Assembly (NCBI GenBank): GCA_023101885.1
Contig: JALPQD010000242.1
Coordinates: forward strand, 2,099,277 to 2,163,276
Source of the DNA: Typhlomys cinereus
Lineage: Eukaryota; Chordata; Mammalia; Rodentia; Platacanthomyidae
Reading direction: 5' to 3'
DNA length: 64,000 bases
How positions within the stretch are numbered: position 1 is the stretch's first letter; every line of letters begins with the position of its first letter. A program made the position numbers and the translations under genes. Positions 11,045 through 22,499 of the stretch are shown in pieces. Under the pieces are notes generated by a model. The model had not been told where the DNA came from. It worked only from the letters and a program-made list of their open reading frames with translations, and searched no databases.

Positions 11045-11208
11045 CGCATTGGAGACTGACTGGTATCGGTCATAGCTAATAAGGACAATGTTATATACAG
11101 ATGCTGTGCACAAAAGATAGTCAGTAATGAGCCAAAATGTACAAATTTTACTTCCAAAATTCCAGCCATACAGTGCGTAAGGGATATACAGGGGAATGGA
11201 GATCATAC
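11045..11208 (-). CDS. HRH4: HRH4 exon 2: TM2 end to intracellular loop 2
   Basis: 164 bases, residues 64 (split codon) to 118. The acceptor is 'tctctgtacag|GTATGATC' and the donor 'AATGCG|GTAAGTCA'. It encodes the end of TM2 (MISIPLYIPYALYGW), conserved Cys86 at the top of TM3, the aminergic-receptor aspartate Asp93 in FWLITDYLLC (human Asp94, salt bridge to the histamine amine), and the DRY motif Asp110-Arg111-Tyr112 in SYDRYQSVSNA, which governs G-protein coupling. Both key residues are intact, which supports a functional receptor. Human has Val where this exon begins with Met65. Confidence 0.95.
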
Positions 11209-12349
11209 CTGTACAGAGAAAGAAATATTAGATTAAAAACCAGTACATGTCATTGTTACAAAGAGGTCTGTTCAAATAAGTGCACACCAGAATGATCCAT
11301 TTGAATTTACTGAACACGGATTAGTCAGTGGGACAATTTGGATGAGTGTCTCCAGAGAACAGAAAGTATGGTCTCCAGGGTGGAGGGTTGGAAGCTGCTG
11401 GGGACCACGAAGAGACTAGTGGAAGGTCACTGGATCACGTGCCTGAAGGGAACGTGGAACGCCAATCTCAGCTCTCTGTGCCTTCTGGTCCTAGACACGA
11501 GACCTCGTTCACACATGTGTTCTCATTGCCACCTGCCACCGTCAGGAGCCAGACCACTGAGCCACCGGATCGAGGATTTGACCCTCTATAGTGTGACCTA
11601 CATGAACCTTTTTTCCTTAGAAGTCCATTGCCTCGAATAATTTGCTATGGCGATGCCATGCTTATCTATAGAAATACTTGCTATTTCACCAAAACATGAA
11701 GAACAGAGAACCCTGCACGCCCTTTTAATGTGACCTTTGTCACCCTTTCTATGGATATGAATAATGCCAAAGAATCTTATTGCTTTCCAGACCCAGTATC
11801 GATCTGAGCCTCTTGGTCCAGCCACACACAGCACGCAGCGTCTTTAGGCTCTTCACCATCTGATCTAAACTAGATGCGCTGCCCCTCCCCCAACATGCCG
11901 CCATGTCCTTTCTTCCTAGAATATCTTCCTCTTTTTTTATGTTGCGGATCAAAGCTCAGGCTTACACCAAGCACATGCCGAATTCCTCTTGTCCTTTACT
12001 TCCTGTCATTCTTCCCTCCCTTTTCCAGGAAGCTCCTTAGCTGAAGCGATTTCTCAGTCACCTGCATGCTTTTGAAAAAATTGTATGTTTTACAGTTTTT
12101 ACTACTTATGCATAATAATGGATTTTAGTGGGTTTCATGCTATCATGAATGCGGATAATGCATTTTGATCATGTTCACCCCAAAGACTCTCTCTGGCCCC
12201 CGTCCCCGTCCTGCTACAAAGAACATCCCTAAGAGACATGGGGTAACTTGTTCCATGCCAGATGCCTTCACTCTCCCCATCTACCTCCCACGCACACACA
12301 CTTGCCCGTCCAGCCCGCCTGGCCTCAAACACACTGTGTCGGTAGAAAA

Positions 12350-12615
12350 CTCATCTCATGGCTTGAATGTAAGTCACCCACCCACAGGTTCATGTGTTTA
12401 AATTCTTAGCTGAGATACATGTTCAGAAGGTGTAGCCTTGCTCAAGGGAAGCACATCACATAGTGGAGAACCTAGAGATGGGGGCCCAGCCCCACTTCCT
12501 CTGAGTTTGCTCTCCTGGCTGCAGCGGCCTGAAGCACCTTCGTATTCTGCTATGTGATTCCCACAATGGACAATCCCCCCTCCGGAAGGGTAGGCCAAGT
12601 GAATCTCCTCTGTCT
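12350..12615 (+). repeat. MaLR-like solo LTR remnant
   Basis: The order 'ggcttgaatgtaagtcacccacccacaggttcatgtgtttaa', 'gctgcagcggcc', 'tctgctatgtgattcccacaatggac', 'gtaggccaagtgaatctcctct' parallels the copy at 25590-25965 and resembles ERVL-MaLR LTRs. No internal retroviral genes are present. Confidence 0.5.
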
Positions 12616-12839
12616 CCTCAAGTTGTGCCTGAGTCTCACTGCAGGAGTACCTGCATCAGACAGCTCTGAGGGACTGTCCCAAAGCTCGTGCCACAGTGAC
12701 CTCCAGGCCTTGGTGCTCAAACCTTAGTGGCAGGACCCCCTTGACACTGACCTGGCCACAGACACTCTTCCTATCCAGAGTGGACTCTGTTCAAAAGCTC
12801 CCAAGCACTCAGCTCTCACACCTCATCCTCCCTCCTACC

Positions 12840-13018
12840 AGGGTGTCCTATGCATGAGACCCTGGGTTTGATCCCCAGTACCACAAAAAGGAAGAAAGGG
12901 AGAGGGGGAGAGAGAAGAGGGGAGGAGGGACGGGGAGGGAGGGGAAAAGGAGGGAGGGAGGGGAGAAGGAGGGAGGGAAGAAGGAGGGAGGGAGGGGAGA
13001 AGGAGGGAGGGGAGGAAT
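12840..13018 (+). repeat. tRNA-derived SINE fragment with a GA-rich tail
   Basis: 'gtgtcctatgcatgagaccctgggtttgatccccagtaccacaaaa' is a B-box-containing tRNA-derived SINE head. About 130 bases of GGGA/GGAA-type purine repeat follow (12888-13016). Confidence 0.6.
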
Positions 13019-13178
13019 TTAATATTGCTTATTCTCCTTTATCTTGGCCCTTTCCTTTCGATGCTGTGACTCCTGAACTCATCTCTCCAATCAGGAGTTT
13101 CCTCCAATCTGTTAAGGCAACCACAGCTGGCCTCACGTCTCCCCCAAGTACATCTTATTTCTGCCAACTGCTATAACT

Positions 13179-13179
13179 T

Positions 13180-13212
<33 letters not shown>

Positions 13213-13257
13213 TTCCTCTCCTCTCCTCTCTTCTTCTTTTCTCTCCTCTCTTCTCCC
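13179..13257. repeat. CT-rich pyrimidine tract
   Basis: TCTCTCTA, CTCTCTTTCC and CTCCTCTCTTCT runs across about 80 bases. Confidence 0.85.
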
Positions 13258-14304
13258 ACCCCATGCCCAATTCCACAGTTCGCAGTCCTGATTGTTCCTT
13301 ACACTCTCATGATAGCGCAGAACCTGCCTACATTTCTGCAGCATGGTCTCTGGTCTCTGCATGCAGCATCGTTTCTGCAAACAGCATGGCCGCCACATGC
13401 CACAGGCCTCTACATGCGGCACAGCCTCTGCAGGCGGGAGTCTCTGCATGAAGCACAATCTGTCATGCTACAGGTATCTGCAACTGCGCTGCTGCAAGTT
13501 CGTACTTCTCCTGCCTCCAACAGTTCTTCTGATGTATCAAGGCAAAACTTTGGTCCATCCACTCACTCAGCTGTTTCCAAATTCTCAACATTCCCCTGAC
13601 TCACTGGGTAAGCTCCACGCCAGACCGGCGTAACCATCGAAGGCTCTTCCCAGATAAGTGCCAGCTCAGCCCTTCCTGCTGCCATTGAGCCCCTGGAGAG
13701 CAGGCGCGGGGCTCAGGCTTACGGTGATGCACGCAGCGACTTTAGACCCAGTCACTAACTCTTGGAATCATTCTGTCCTCCCCAGTCTGCCCCTCCACAG
13801 TGCATGAAGAATACCACACTCCAGTAACCGTGTGCGCTTTATGCCTTCCCTGAGTGGCCAAGTTCTGGGTCCATCTTCCTGGAAGCCTCACAGTGTCCAC
13901 AAGTAATTGTTTTCTGTGAATGTCCCTTATCCACTCCTTGCCATCGAAGGAAGAGATGAACACATTTTTCTATAGATCCCCTGATTTCCTAATGGCACTT
14001 GCCTGTCTGGCTGAGTTTACACATAACATGTACAGCTCTAACATTTGTAAATGCGGTTTGGGTTGGAACATATCTGTAGAGAAGTCAAAGGAGAAGGAAC
14101 TAACAACCGCCATGTTCCAAGCAGCAAACAAAATATCCTGTGAGTTTCATTTCTTTTTAATATAACTGCAAGCTTTATGAGGCTATAAAGAAAAATAATC
14201 ATATAGAAATGATACTAGAAGCTCCAATAAAACAGTATCAGTCCTCTGACAGTCTTGCACTTATGTTTATTGTGATAAGCATTGTTAAAAAGCGATAACA
14301 TGGT

Positions 14305-14342
14305 GCTGTCTTAGCCCAACAGGCAGAGCGTCGGCCTCGTAA
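14305..14342 (+). pseudogene. Truncated tRNA-like 5' half (elongator tRNA-Met resemblance)
   Basis: The 38 bases follow the first half of a tRNA: 'TCTTAGC' acceptor/D region, 'GGCAGAGCG' D-loop close with an A-box flavour, an anticodon stem, and a 'CTCGTAA' anticodon loop. An A-run follows immediately. The 5' half resembles elongator tRNA-Met, with CGT in place of CAT at the anticodon. The 3' half is missing, so this is at most a retroposed tRNA half and not a functional tRNA gene. A chance match is possible. Confidence 0.35.
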
Positions 14343-14952
14343 AAAATGACAGCAATAAGGGAATGAAAAATCACAGGGAGCATGTTTGCAAAGAAAGATG
14401 GATTTGGTTTCTATGGTCTCTTGCAATTCTTAAATGCTCTACCATATCACATGCAAAGCTGTTGACTGTCGATGGATGGTGCAAGATTCTGTACTACCTC
14501 ATGAAATAATACCACACCATGCAATCGACCTGCGTATCCTATGTTCAGATGTTTCTAGCTACTGGTCTGCATGTTATTTTGAACACAGCATGTGAATACA
14601 AAGGAAAACCTACTTAAAAATTACTTACAAATGTAAACATGGAAGGAAAACATTCCAAAAGCAAGTAACTGTTATACTAAAGTGATTTTTAGAGCAATTC
14701 CAGACTCGCTTTTATTCTAAAAAAAGAAATCAAACTGTTTTCAGATGAAACGTCCCCAATGATACTGACATGTATATAATTAGCCTTCAAGTAGCATCTC
14801 TATCCCTTCCCAGCAATGTTTCACTTTTTAACTTTTTGCTTTTAATCCCTTCCAACTCATGCAGTCCTCTGAAATAACAAGGCCCCGTTTCAAAGTTTTA
14901 AAATTAAACCATAACCAGAAAAAAAAAGATTAAATCAAGACGTGTGACTTAC

Positions 14953-15142
14953 CCACGAAGAAGTCGGAAATGGCCAAATTAAGAAAGAAGTAATTACTTC
15001 GATGTCTAAGGTTTTTGTCCACCACGAAAGCTAAAATGACTACAGCATTGCCTAACATTATAGCAAAAGCTAGCGTAGACATCAGACATGCTAAGATGAT
15101 GTCAGTAGCAGGGGAGACCACTGTGCTGTTAGCATCCGACAT
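14953..15142 (-). CDS. HRH4: HRH4 exon 1: N-terminus, TM1 and start of TM2
   Basis: 190 coding bases from the ATG at 15142-15140 to the donor 'TTCGTGG|GTAAGTCA' (residues 1-63 plus one base of codon 64). The product starts MSDANST. Asn5-Ser-Thr is an N-glycosylation sequon at the same place as in human HRH4. TM1 contains GNAVVILAFVV (the GN motif), followed by the loop DKNLRHRS and TM2 with NLAISDFFVG (Asp60, the conserved sodium-site aspartate of TM2). There is no signal peptide, as usual for this family. The start is chosen because it aligns with the human start and because upstream sequence is not receptor-like. The promoter was not identified. Confidence 0.95.
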
Positions 15143-16037
15143 TACACCAAGTGATGAGGGTCAAGCCAGTTGGGTAAGTATGTGTCCCAGCTAGCCACCT
15201 CGAATACATATAGAGTCTGCTCATCCAAACAACATTCTCTGAATCTAATGGTGATCTCATACTACTTCCTGATTCTTGATAAAGGCAGCTTGTGGTGACT
15301 GTTTCCCTTTAACTGATACAAAAGAAATGTTTCCACCAAACAGGAAAATGTTTTCTCTTCAGCTGTGTAATGTGGCTCACACAGCCCCCAGTCACACAAC
15401 AATATTATATAATGTGACATTAAGTTGGGCTCAACTGACATTTGTTATCGTTTAAAAGCCAGTAGAGATGCAATTAAATCTTCTCTTCTAGCCATGACGG
15501 GGTATCGGGAGTTGAATTTCATCTCACCCCCCACTCTACCCCCCCACACACATACTGATACAAGAAAGATACAGAACAATGTAATCAGCGTTAAGTAAGG
15601 AAGGATGTCGCATCTGAGAACAGATGTCGGTAAGGAGACCTGCAGTGGATCCGGCTTAGGAGCTGGAGGGAGAAGAAATACAGTCAGAACCGAGCAAACT
15701 CCTGTGGGGACGGATGGAGCTGAGAACCAGGAGGACCAGCGAGGTCTCTGAACTGCAGAGCAGCCCTGACCAAGAACTTGGCCGAGGATTCTCCCCACCT
15801 CCAGGATTCATGGAGGTGCTGAGCAGTGGAGTACAAAGGAAGCACTCATATGGGGAAAGAACCACTTGGTAAAGTGACAGAGAACAGAACCCTGGGCTCC
15901 TTCAAGGCTGGCTGTAAACATCTGCCCCTCAGCCAGATGAAAAGCTGTTCATCCTTCCTAGAGCACTTAGTAGTACACTGAGGCCTCCGTCGCAGGGAAT
16001 AATCAGTCCCATAGTAAATATTTCTCAGGTGTGAAGC
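15143..16037. other. HRH4 upstream region
   Basis: Expected to contain HRH4 5' untranslated sequence and promoter on the minus strand. I see no CpG island and no convincing TATA or initiator arrangement. The open frames in 15445-15865 on the minus strand have no recognisable domain and are probably chance. Confidence 0.4.
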
Positions 16038-16457
16038 TGTTAGCCTACATGGTTGCCGATAAATCACCATCAAATGGCTTAAGAGAACAAGGGATTTATT
16101 TTCTCTTACGATTCCTGCCTTCAGTTGTTTGCCCATATTAGCAGGAGAGTGCATACCAACACCAGGGTCAAGGGAACTGGCCACACCATCTCTATACAAC
16201 AGCTGAGAGAGGGACAATCCTTACTTGCCAGACCAGCATGTCTGGCCAAGTGTGCATAAGGATGCCAACTCTCTCAACCAGCAGTCTGTGTTTTATTCCA
16301 GGGCCTAATCCTACTCACCATGGGCTGGGCCTTCTGCATCACCTAGACAATCTTCTGCAGGTTTGCTCTGGGCTTAACTCAACAACCCATTGTCTACAAT
16401 GTGCCCAGAGCTCAAACCCTCAACTGTCAAGTTGACAACCTGTGCCTAACTATGACA
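16038..16457 (-). repeat. ~420-bp TG...CA repeat family, full length, reverse
   Basis: Read on the minus strand it starts TGTCATAGTTAGGCACAGG and ends ...TAACA, with every landmark of the family in order. Flanks GAAGC and CCTTC do not match, so any target duplication has decayed or the edges are off by a few bases. Confidence 0.75.
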
Positions 16458-16490
16458 CCTTCCAAATGGAAACTAACCTGATACTATACT

Positions 16491-16820
16491 GAGATAGTTA
16501 ATCCTGGGTGTCAACTTGACACACCTGGCATTAACTAAGACCAGCTGAGACAACCTGAAGAGATTATTTGGATCAATACATTTATAATACAAAGACCAGC
16601 CCTAGATCCAAAAGGAACCACAGAATAGAAGGCCGAGAAGAAGAGGGACTCTTCAGGAAACCTCCAACCTTCAGTCATCACTGGATGTTTGCCGTAACTT
16701 AGCCTGCCTCCAGCCATGTCACCTCTTCCATGAATGTCTATTTCTCTCCTCTAGAACTCCTTTCTTCCTTAAGTCATTTGACTTTGGGTGTTCTCTCACA
16801 GCAATAGTTAAGAGTAACCA
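16491..16820 (+). repeat. Rodent hAT-like (URR1-style) repeat
   Basis: Starts 'gagatagttaatcctgggtgtcaacttgac' and ends 'tctcacagcaatagttaagagtaacc'. The same family in reverse is at 20975-21345. It resembles rodent URR1 DNA-transposon relics; there is no coding capacity. Confidence 0.5.
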
Positions 16821-16859
16821 TTAGATATACTTAATACACAGTGACATCAAAATAGTGAC

Positions 16860-17283
16860 TGTCATAGTTAGGCACAGATGTCAATTTGACAGTTGAGGGT
16901 TTGAGCTCTGAGCACACTTGTGGAGAATTAATTGTTGACTTAAGCCAAGAGCAAACCTGCAGGAGATTGTCTAGCTGATGGGGAAGGCCCAACCCATGGT
17001 GGGTGGAACTAGACCCTGGAATAAAACACAGAGAGCTGGTAGAGAGAGTTAGCATCCTTGTGTACACTTGGCCAGACATGGTGGTCTGGCAAGAAAGGAT
17101 TGTCCCTCTCTCGGCCATTATGTAGAGATGGTGTGGCCAATTCCCTCATACACAGGTTGGTGTATGCTCTCCTGTCAAGCTGGACTGAGAACTGTAACCC
17201 GACCATCGTAATAAAATAAACTCCTTGTTCCCTTAAGCCATTTGGCGGTGATTTATCAGCAACCAAACAGATGAACTGCAACA
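16860..17283 (+). repeat. ~420-bp TG...CA repeat family, full length
   Basis: 424 bases from TGTCATAGTTAGGCAC to GAACTGCAACA. Flanking pentamers are GTGAC (left) and GTAAC (right), a 4/5 match. A 'gtaataaaataaactcc' polyadenylation-like motif lies near the 3' end. TG...CA ends, about 5-bp flanks and an internal AATAAA suggest a solo LTR. Confidence 0.7.
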
Positions 17284-17530
17284 GTAACTACACACATAAT
17301 TTTTAATTTTTTTACTCTTTGGTGCTTTCATATATAAACACAATGTGTTTATGCATTTTCACCTTGTACTGTCTCATCCCCCTTCTGTCCAACTTCATGC
17401 ATTCTCCTTTCCAGTCTCCCTGCTGCTTCACATCTTTTTGCATGTGTGGTCCACTGGGTTTCATCTGGGACGTCTGCACTAGCAAGTATCTGGGTCCCTG
17501 CCGGGGCATGGATGACCGTCAGTGGTAGAT
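17284..17530 (-). repeat. LINE-1 3'-UTR-like fragment
   Basis: Related to 20455-20925: both show 'cttctgtccaac/ctcttctcattac', 'tttcaagtc/cacatcttttt', 'catgtgt(g)gtccactgg' and 'ttcatctggg/ttcttctgat'. The text resembles the 3' untranslated region of rodent LINE-1. Confidence 0.4.
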
Positions 17531-17971
17531 CACTGAGCAAAGAAGCTCCCTTCTGTCCGGCATCAGCCATCAATAATGTCTCAGGATGGTGAGTATTTCT
17601 TTGTAAATATTTCTGAAGACCCAAATAGAACTTCTAGAAACAACAGCTAGGCCATCATAGTTAAAACTACACTGGAAAGAATTACAGCAGATCAGATAGT
17701 GCAAAAGAAAAGATGAGTGACACATAGAGATAATGGACGCCAGGCAAGTGACATATGGAGAGAAGAGAGGATTGGAAACATTAAGAACCGTCAAAAATGT
17801 GCTTCTTTGGCAAGCATAAGGAGCTAATTTTGATCCCCAAAACCCACGTTTTAAAAAAAGGCAGGTATGAGGATGCTGGAGAGACTGAGACAGAGTCCCT
17901 AGGGCCCCTGACCTGCCAGTCAGCCCACTTGTCAAGCGCTGGGCCAATGAGAGAGCTTTTCTCCAAAAACA

Positions 17972-18523
17972 AGGTGGCTGCTGAGATGGCTCAGTGGGTA
18001 AAGACACCTGTCACCCAAGCCTGGTGCTTGAGCCGGATACCAGAGTCCAAGTAGCAATGAAGGAGAGCAGGACTCCACGGAGTTGTCCTGTGACTTAAAT
18101 GAGTGCTCTGTGACACCCACACACGCGCGCGCACATACACAAGCACACATGCACACACACACACATGCACACATATACACAAACACACATGCGCACACAC
18201 ACATGCATGCACACATACACACATGCATGCACACATACACACATGCACACATGCATGCACACGCACACACACAAACACATGCACATACACACATACACAC
18301 ATGCACACACACATGCACATTACAAACACATGCACTCACGTGCGTGCACACACATACACAGGCATGCACACACACACACATGCATGCGCACATACACAAG
18401 CACACACATACACACATGCGCACATGCACACATACACATGCACATGCATACACACACAAACACATACATACATATACACATGTGCACGCACATGCACACG
18501 CACATGCATGCACACATGTGTGA
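17972..18523 (+). repeat. B3-like SINE running into a 410-bp CA/GCATGC block
   Basis: The SINE part (about 17972-18115) has 'gctgctgagatggctcagtgggtaaagacacc' and 'ggagagcaggactccacggagttgtcctgtgact'. It is followed by about 410 bases built from ACACAC, ACATGCAC and GCATGCACAC. All six-frame open stretches here are artefacts of the repeat. Confidence 0.75.
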
Positions 18524-18570
18524 GCAGAAAAATAATTAATTTTTAGAAGTTCTTATGAAAAAGCAAGGTG

Positions 18571-18769
18571 GGGGCTGGAGAGGTGGCTCAGGGGTTAAGC
18601 CTCTGCCTTGCAGGCGGAAGGTCCTGAGTTCGGATCCCAGATCCCACATATAGACGCCAGGCGGAAGCGGGGGCGGCCTGCGTTTCTGGTCCTGGTAGGG
18701 CGGAGCCTGTGAATCCCGGGGCAGAAGGAGGTGGAGGAGTCCATGGTGGTTCCCGAATTCGTCCGTGGT

Positions 18770-18823
<54 letters not shown>

Positions 18824-18890
18824 TGTGTGCACACACATGCACACATGCACAATTGAATAAATAATAATAATAATAAATAGATAATATCTT
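18571..18890 (+). repeat. IDL-Geo-type SINE, young subfamily, with target duplication
   Basis: ID-like head 'ggggctggagaggtggctca', then the young-type right half ('gcgtttctggtcctggtagg...gtggttcccgaattcgtcc'), (AC)n at about 18773-18822 and a 'caattgaataaataataataa' tail. AAAAAGCAAGGTGG occurs on both sides (about 18557 and 18893), a clear target-site duplication. Confidence 0.85.
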
Positions 18891-19034
18891 AAAAAAAGCA
18901 AGGTGGATGGTATCTGAGAGTCAAAACAAACTCCTGATCTCCATACACAAGCACATGCATGTGCACATGAACCCCCCAAAAAACTAAATTAAATTAACTT
19001 TACAAGGCACCAAAGCAAATTGTTCAAAACCAGT

Positions 19035-19175
19035 GTTAACAGTAGGCGTGGTGGCACCCGCCTGTAATGCCAGCACTTGGCAGGAGAATCAGGAGTTCAA
19101 ATTTGTTTGTTACTTATCAACTTTAAGTTCAGCTAGAACACTATGACATTCCCTCTCAAAAAAAAAAAGAGAGAA
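19035..19175 (+). repeat. B1-like SINE
   Basis: 'gtaggcgtggtggcacccgcctgtaatgccagcacttgg' is a classic B1 start with A and B boxes. It ends 'ccctctcaaaaaaaaaaag'. The middle is diverged. Confidence 0.75.
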
Positions 19176-20454
19176 AGAGTTTCAAAGAAAAAGATAGTTA
19201 GCAAGTGAGGCCAACGCATAACATTCAAAATGGGAACAAGACTGTCTGAGGTTACTTGTCAGAAGCAACTTTAGCAAGAATAGAGTGGTTTCCACTTTTC
19301 AAGTCCTGCAAGGAAAAAAGAAACAGTTAAGAATTGTATAGTTAATAATAGTATTTGTCTAAATCAAACCAAAACAAAGGTTTTCTCCAGTAAGAAAAGC
19401 GAAAGAACTCAACACAGCAAACTTACGCTCCCATGATAAACAATGCTAAAGTTGTCCAAATAGAAGGGACATGGTGTCCAGTGAGAACTTGAATGATGAG
19501 CAACAAAGAAGTCATCCTGCTTGTCTTTGCTTAAAGGAAAATGTTATATTTTGTTTCATTATATTACTTTTTATTTCAGTATGCTCCATAGAGACAATGT
19601 GTACAAATGGGGTACTGGTGAAATTGAAGGAATTTAAGCTTCACCCAGACACTAAGAACCTCAGATTTTCCTTTTCAAGTTATTCTACCTTCATAAGAAT
19701 ACACTAGCCTGACACCTAAAATCAAGTTAATTTTGTTCACTTTTATAGTTTATAAATAGGGTAGTACATTCGAAAATTATATCAAATCACTTCATACATG
19801 TTCATCCATATGGTCTTATGTTTAGTTAATTAAATTATTTTTAAAGAACTCTTTACATTCTGTTCAAGTCTAATTTTATTTGTAATGCTTCTACATTGAT
19901 TAAAGTAAAAGGGAAAAAAGCAACTCTTAAAAAAATAAATTCGACTGGAAGGAGGAAAAATGATTCTTTTTTCACTTGCTAACTATAACCAAAGTCTGGA
20001 GCTCTTTTATTGGAAAATTCCAGCTTCTATCTGTTCATTAGGATCATTAAAAAACAGAAACCACCGGAAATTGCTTTCTGCAGTGGTGTGCAGGCAGTTG
20101 TGAGAGTCCATCTTGGCCTACATGGTCAGGGCCAGAAACTGTAAAAGATAACAGTGTAGCCCACAACCTCTTCAGATACTTGCAAAACAGATCTAGGATT
20201 CATGGCATTACGAGAAGGTGAATATGCAGATAGAGATTTGCAATATTGGTGTTGATAAATACATGAACCTTACATTAGATGATGCAGAGAGATTCATTCT
20301 AAAACGATGTCAAGGCAGCAACTGGGTCGGATCATGTTAAAAGGAGATAATGTTACTCTGCTGCAAAATGTTTTCAGCTGGAAATGATAAAGGAAGTGAG
20401 AAGTTGAAAAAACAATGAAGATTTTTCTTTAAGAAATTGTCATTCACCCAAAAT
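19176..20454. other. Unassigned intergenic DNA
   Basis: AT-rich sequence without recognisable genes or clear repeats. The short open frame at 19471-19707 has a hydrophobic stretch but no family resemblance. Confidence 0.4.
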
Positions 20455-20925
20455 GGAAATCCTAAGGTATCTCATCTTCATTTATTTTTTTTATACTTTC
20501 AGTATCTTATACATGAATATAGTGAATTTAGGATATTTTCACACCTTAATCTCTAATCCCACCCCTCCTCTTCTCATTACAACTCTTCTCCCCTGCCATA
20601 CTCCCTCCTATTTTCAAGTCTTTTCTCATGTGTAGCCCACTGGTTTCTTCTGATTTCCCTTTGATGACCTGCGTGCCTAAGTACTCGCTGAAGTGTGTGA
20701 GTACCACTGAGGAAAGCATCTTGAATCTCCTCCCCATCAGCATTAACCCTCATCGGTCTTTTGGGAAAGCGTGGATTCTCTTGAGACTGTTCCCTTCCCA
20801 TGATGCAATATTGATAGACAATTCCTGTGTAGGTCTGATGGAAATATACACAGTTGGCAGTGAATTCATGGATACAACAGTCCTGTCGTGTCCAGAAGAT
20901 AGCGTCTGCCCCAACACACACACAC
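20455..20925 (-). repeat. LINE-1 3'-UTR-like fragment
   Basis: Contains 'gtgagtaccactgaggaaagcatct...catcagcattaaccctcatcgg' and 'gtgaattcatggatacaacagtcctgtcgtgtccagaag'. These are hallmark phrases of rodent LINE-1 3' untranslated regions, here diverged. Confidence 0.55.
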
Positions 20926-20974
20926 ATCTCCCCTACTCCGTCCTGCTTCAGGCTCTTACAACCTTACCACTTGT

Positions 20975-21345
20975 AATGGTTCCTCTTAACTGTTGCTGTG
21001 AGAGAGCACCCAAACTCAAACAACTTAAGGGAGAAAGTAAGATTTATGTGGCTTAGCGTTCCAGAGGGGAGAAACAGTCTTTCATGGCGCAGGCAACCTG
21101 GCTGGTGGCTGAAGCTGGAGGCAGCTAAGCCACTGTAAACATCCTGGAGTCTCTCTTCTAAGTCTTCTGCTCTGTGTTCCTGTTATCTGGTCTGCTACTG
21201 GGAGGTTCCAATCAGATCTAGGGTTGGGCTTCATATTGTAAATGTATTGATCTGGATAATCTCTTCAGGGAGTCTGACAACTGATCTTAGTTAATGCCAG
21301 TTGTGGTCAAGTTGACATCTAGGATTTTAACTATCGCACCACTCC
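20975..21345 (-). repeat. Rodent hAT-like (URR1-style) repeat, reverse
   Basis: Reverse relative of 16491-16820: begins 'gtaatggttcctcttaactgttgctgtgag' and ends 'gtcaagttgacatctaggattttaactatc'. Confidence 0.55.
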
Positions 21346-21804
21346 TTTGTCCCCAGTGTTCTCTGAACCTTGGGGTGGAAGTAAAAGCAGCTTAGATGTT
21401 CTGTTTAGGGCCTGGCAGTCCCAATCATTTATTTTCTGCACTTTGGTCAGTTGTGATTTTCTGTAATAAACACCTTTCATTGCAGAAGGAAGTTTCTAGT
21501 TCAAGTGCTAGGTGTTTCTCCAGCCTATGAGTATAATGACAAATGTTCAAGTAGTGATTTCATACAGCATTAAACCTTCATAACTTGTGCTCTTGGGTAT
21601 CTCATCTTGCTATCAGCACTGTAACCTGATCCAGTGACTTAAACAGAGGGCCCTACTTTAGGAGGAAAGGCCTGGAGTAATGATTAATGAATAATAGATC
21701 ATGGAAATGAAATTGTCACTGGTGCAGATACAGCTCATAAATGGGTTTTACAAAAGGAACCACCATCTAATATAATTATGATACTTTCAGAAAACTTTAT
21801 ATGA
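21346..21804. other. Unassigned intergenic DNA
   Basis: No gene or clear repeat recognised. Confidence 0.4.
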
Positions 21805-22037
21805 GGGCTATGAAGTTGGCTTAGGAATCAAAGCCTTTGCCTCACAATCAAAAGGACCTGAGTTCAAATCCCCAGATTTCATGTAGAAATGTAGGGTGAA
21901 TGTTGACCCTGAAGGCAGAGCCTGGGAGTTCCCAGAGCAAAGCGATAGGGAGGTAAAGCAATCCAGGATGATTCTCGATGTCACCCTTGGGCCTCCACAG
22001 GGACACATACTCAAGTGCCCTCTTGTACACACACATG

Positions 22038-22078
<41 letters not shown>
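21805..22078 (+). repeat. IDL-Geo-type SINE, older subfamily (minisatellite progenitor type)
   Basis: The head is diverged ('gagggctatgaagttggcttagg...acctgagttcaaatcccc') and the right half typical. Its 3' end keeps the segment CTCAAGTGCCCTCTTGTACA directly before (AC)n. That segment closely matches the repeat unit of the minisatellite at 45.8-48.6 kb. Confidence 0.75.
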
Positions 22079-22079
<1 letters not shown>

Positions 22080-22081
22080 TG

Positions 22082-22290
22082 CACTCAGGACTAGCCAAGG
22101 GAATTTGTCACATCACGTCCACAGCAAAAGCGAGCACCGCCACTTTCTCACTTGCCAGCCCACGGTCAACTACCCCTCTCATCTTATCCGCCTGCCCAGG
22201 AATTGTCCGCCCACTATGGGCTGGGCCCTCCCACTTCAATTACACAATCCAGGCAACCTTAACTAGCTAATTCCTTGGAGGCGTGTCGGG
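22082..22290 (-). repeat. ~420-bp TG...CA repeat family, partial, reverse
   Basis: Family landmarks in reverse ('gccagcccacgg', 'attgtccgcccactatgggctgggccctcccacttcaattacacaatcc') adjoin the CA tract of the preceding SINE. Confidence 0.6.
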
Positions 22291-22499
22291 AGGCAATTGT
22301 TCCAGGTGGCCACCGGCAGCGACGTCAAGGGCTTGCAAGCGGAGTAAACCAAGCGAAGTAAACATTGAGGAATCAGGCAGAAAAGAAGGGATGGAAACAG
22401 GCTGTTTGTTAGCACAGCTGGGTATTTCAATTAAGTGGACTGTGAGAGATCAAAAATCCTGAAACAGCAGAGACGGAGCCACCGTGTCTCATGACAGCT

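Larger units (their letters stand above)
11209..14952 (-). other. HRH4: HRH4 intron 1
   Basis: About 3.7 kb from the gtaagt donor after exon 1 to the exon 2 acceptor. Besides the repeats and the tRNA fragment listed separately, I see no conserved element or extra exon. Confidence 0.85.

Noticed and set aside
15445..15865. Overlapping minus-strand open frames of 69-117 codons upstream of HRH4
   Set aside because: No recognisable domain, no splice-site context, and two frames overlap. More likely chance or HRH4 5' flanking sequence.
17932..18546. Multiple His-Thr or Cys-Val frames of 110-193 codons on both strands
   Set aside because: Artefacts of the ACAC/GCATGC block following a B3-like SINE.
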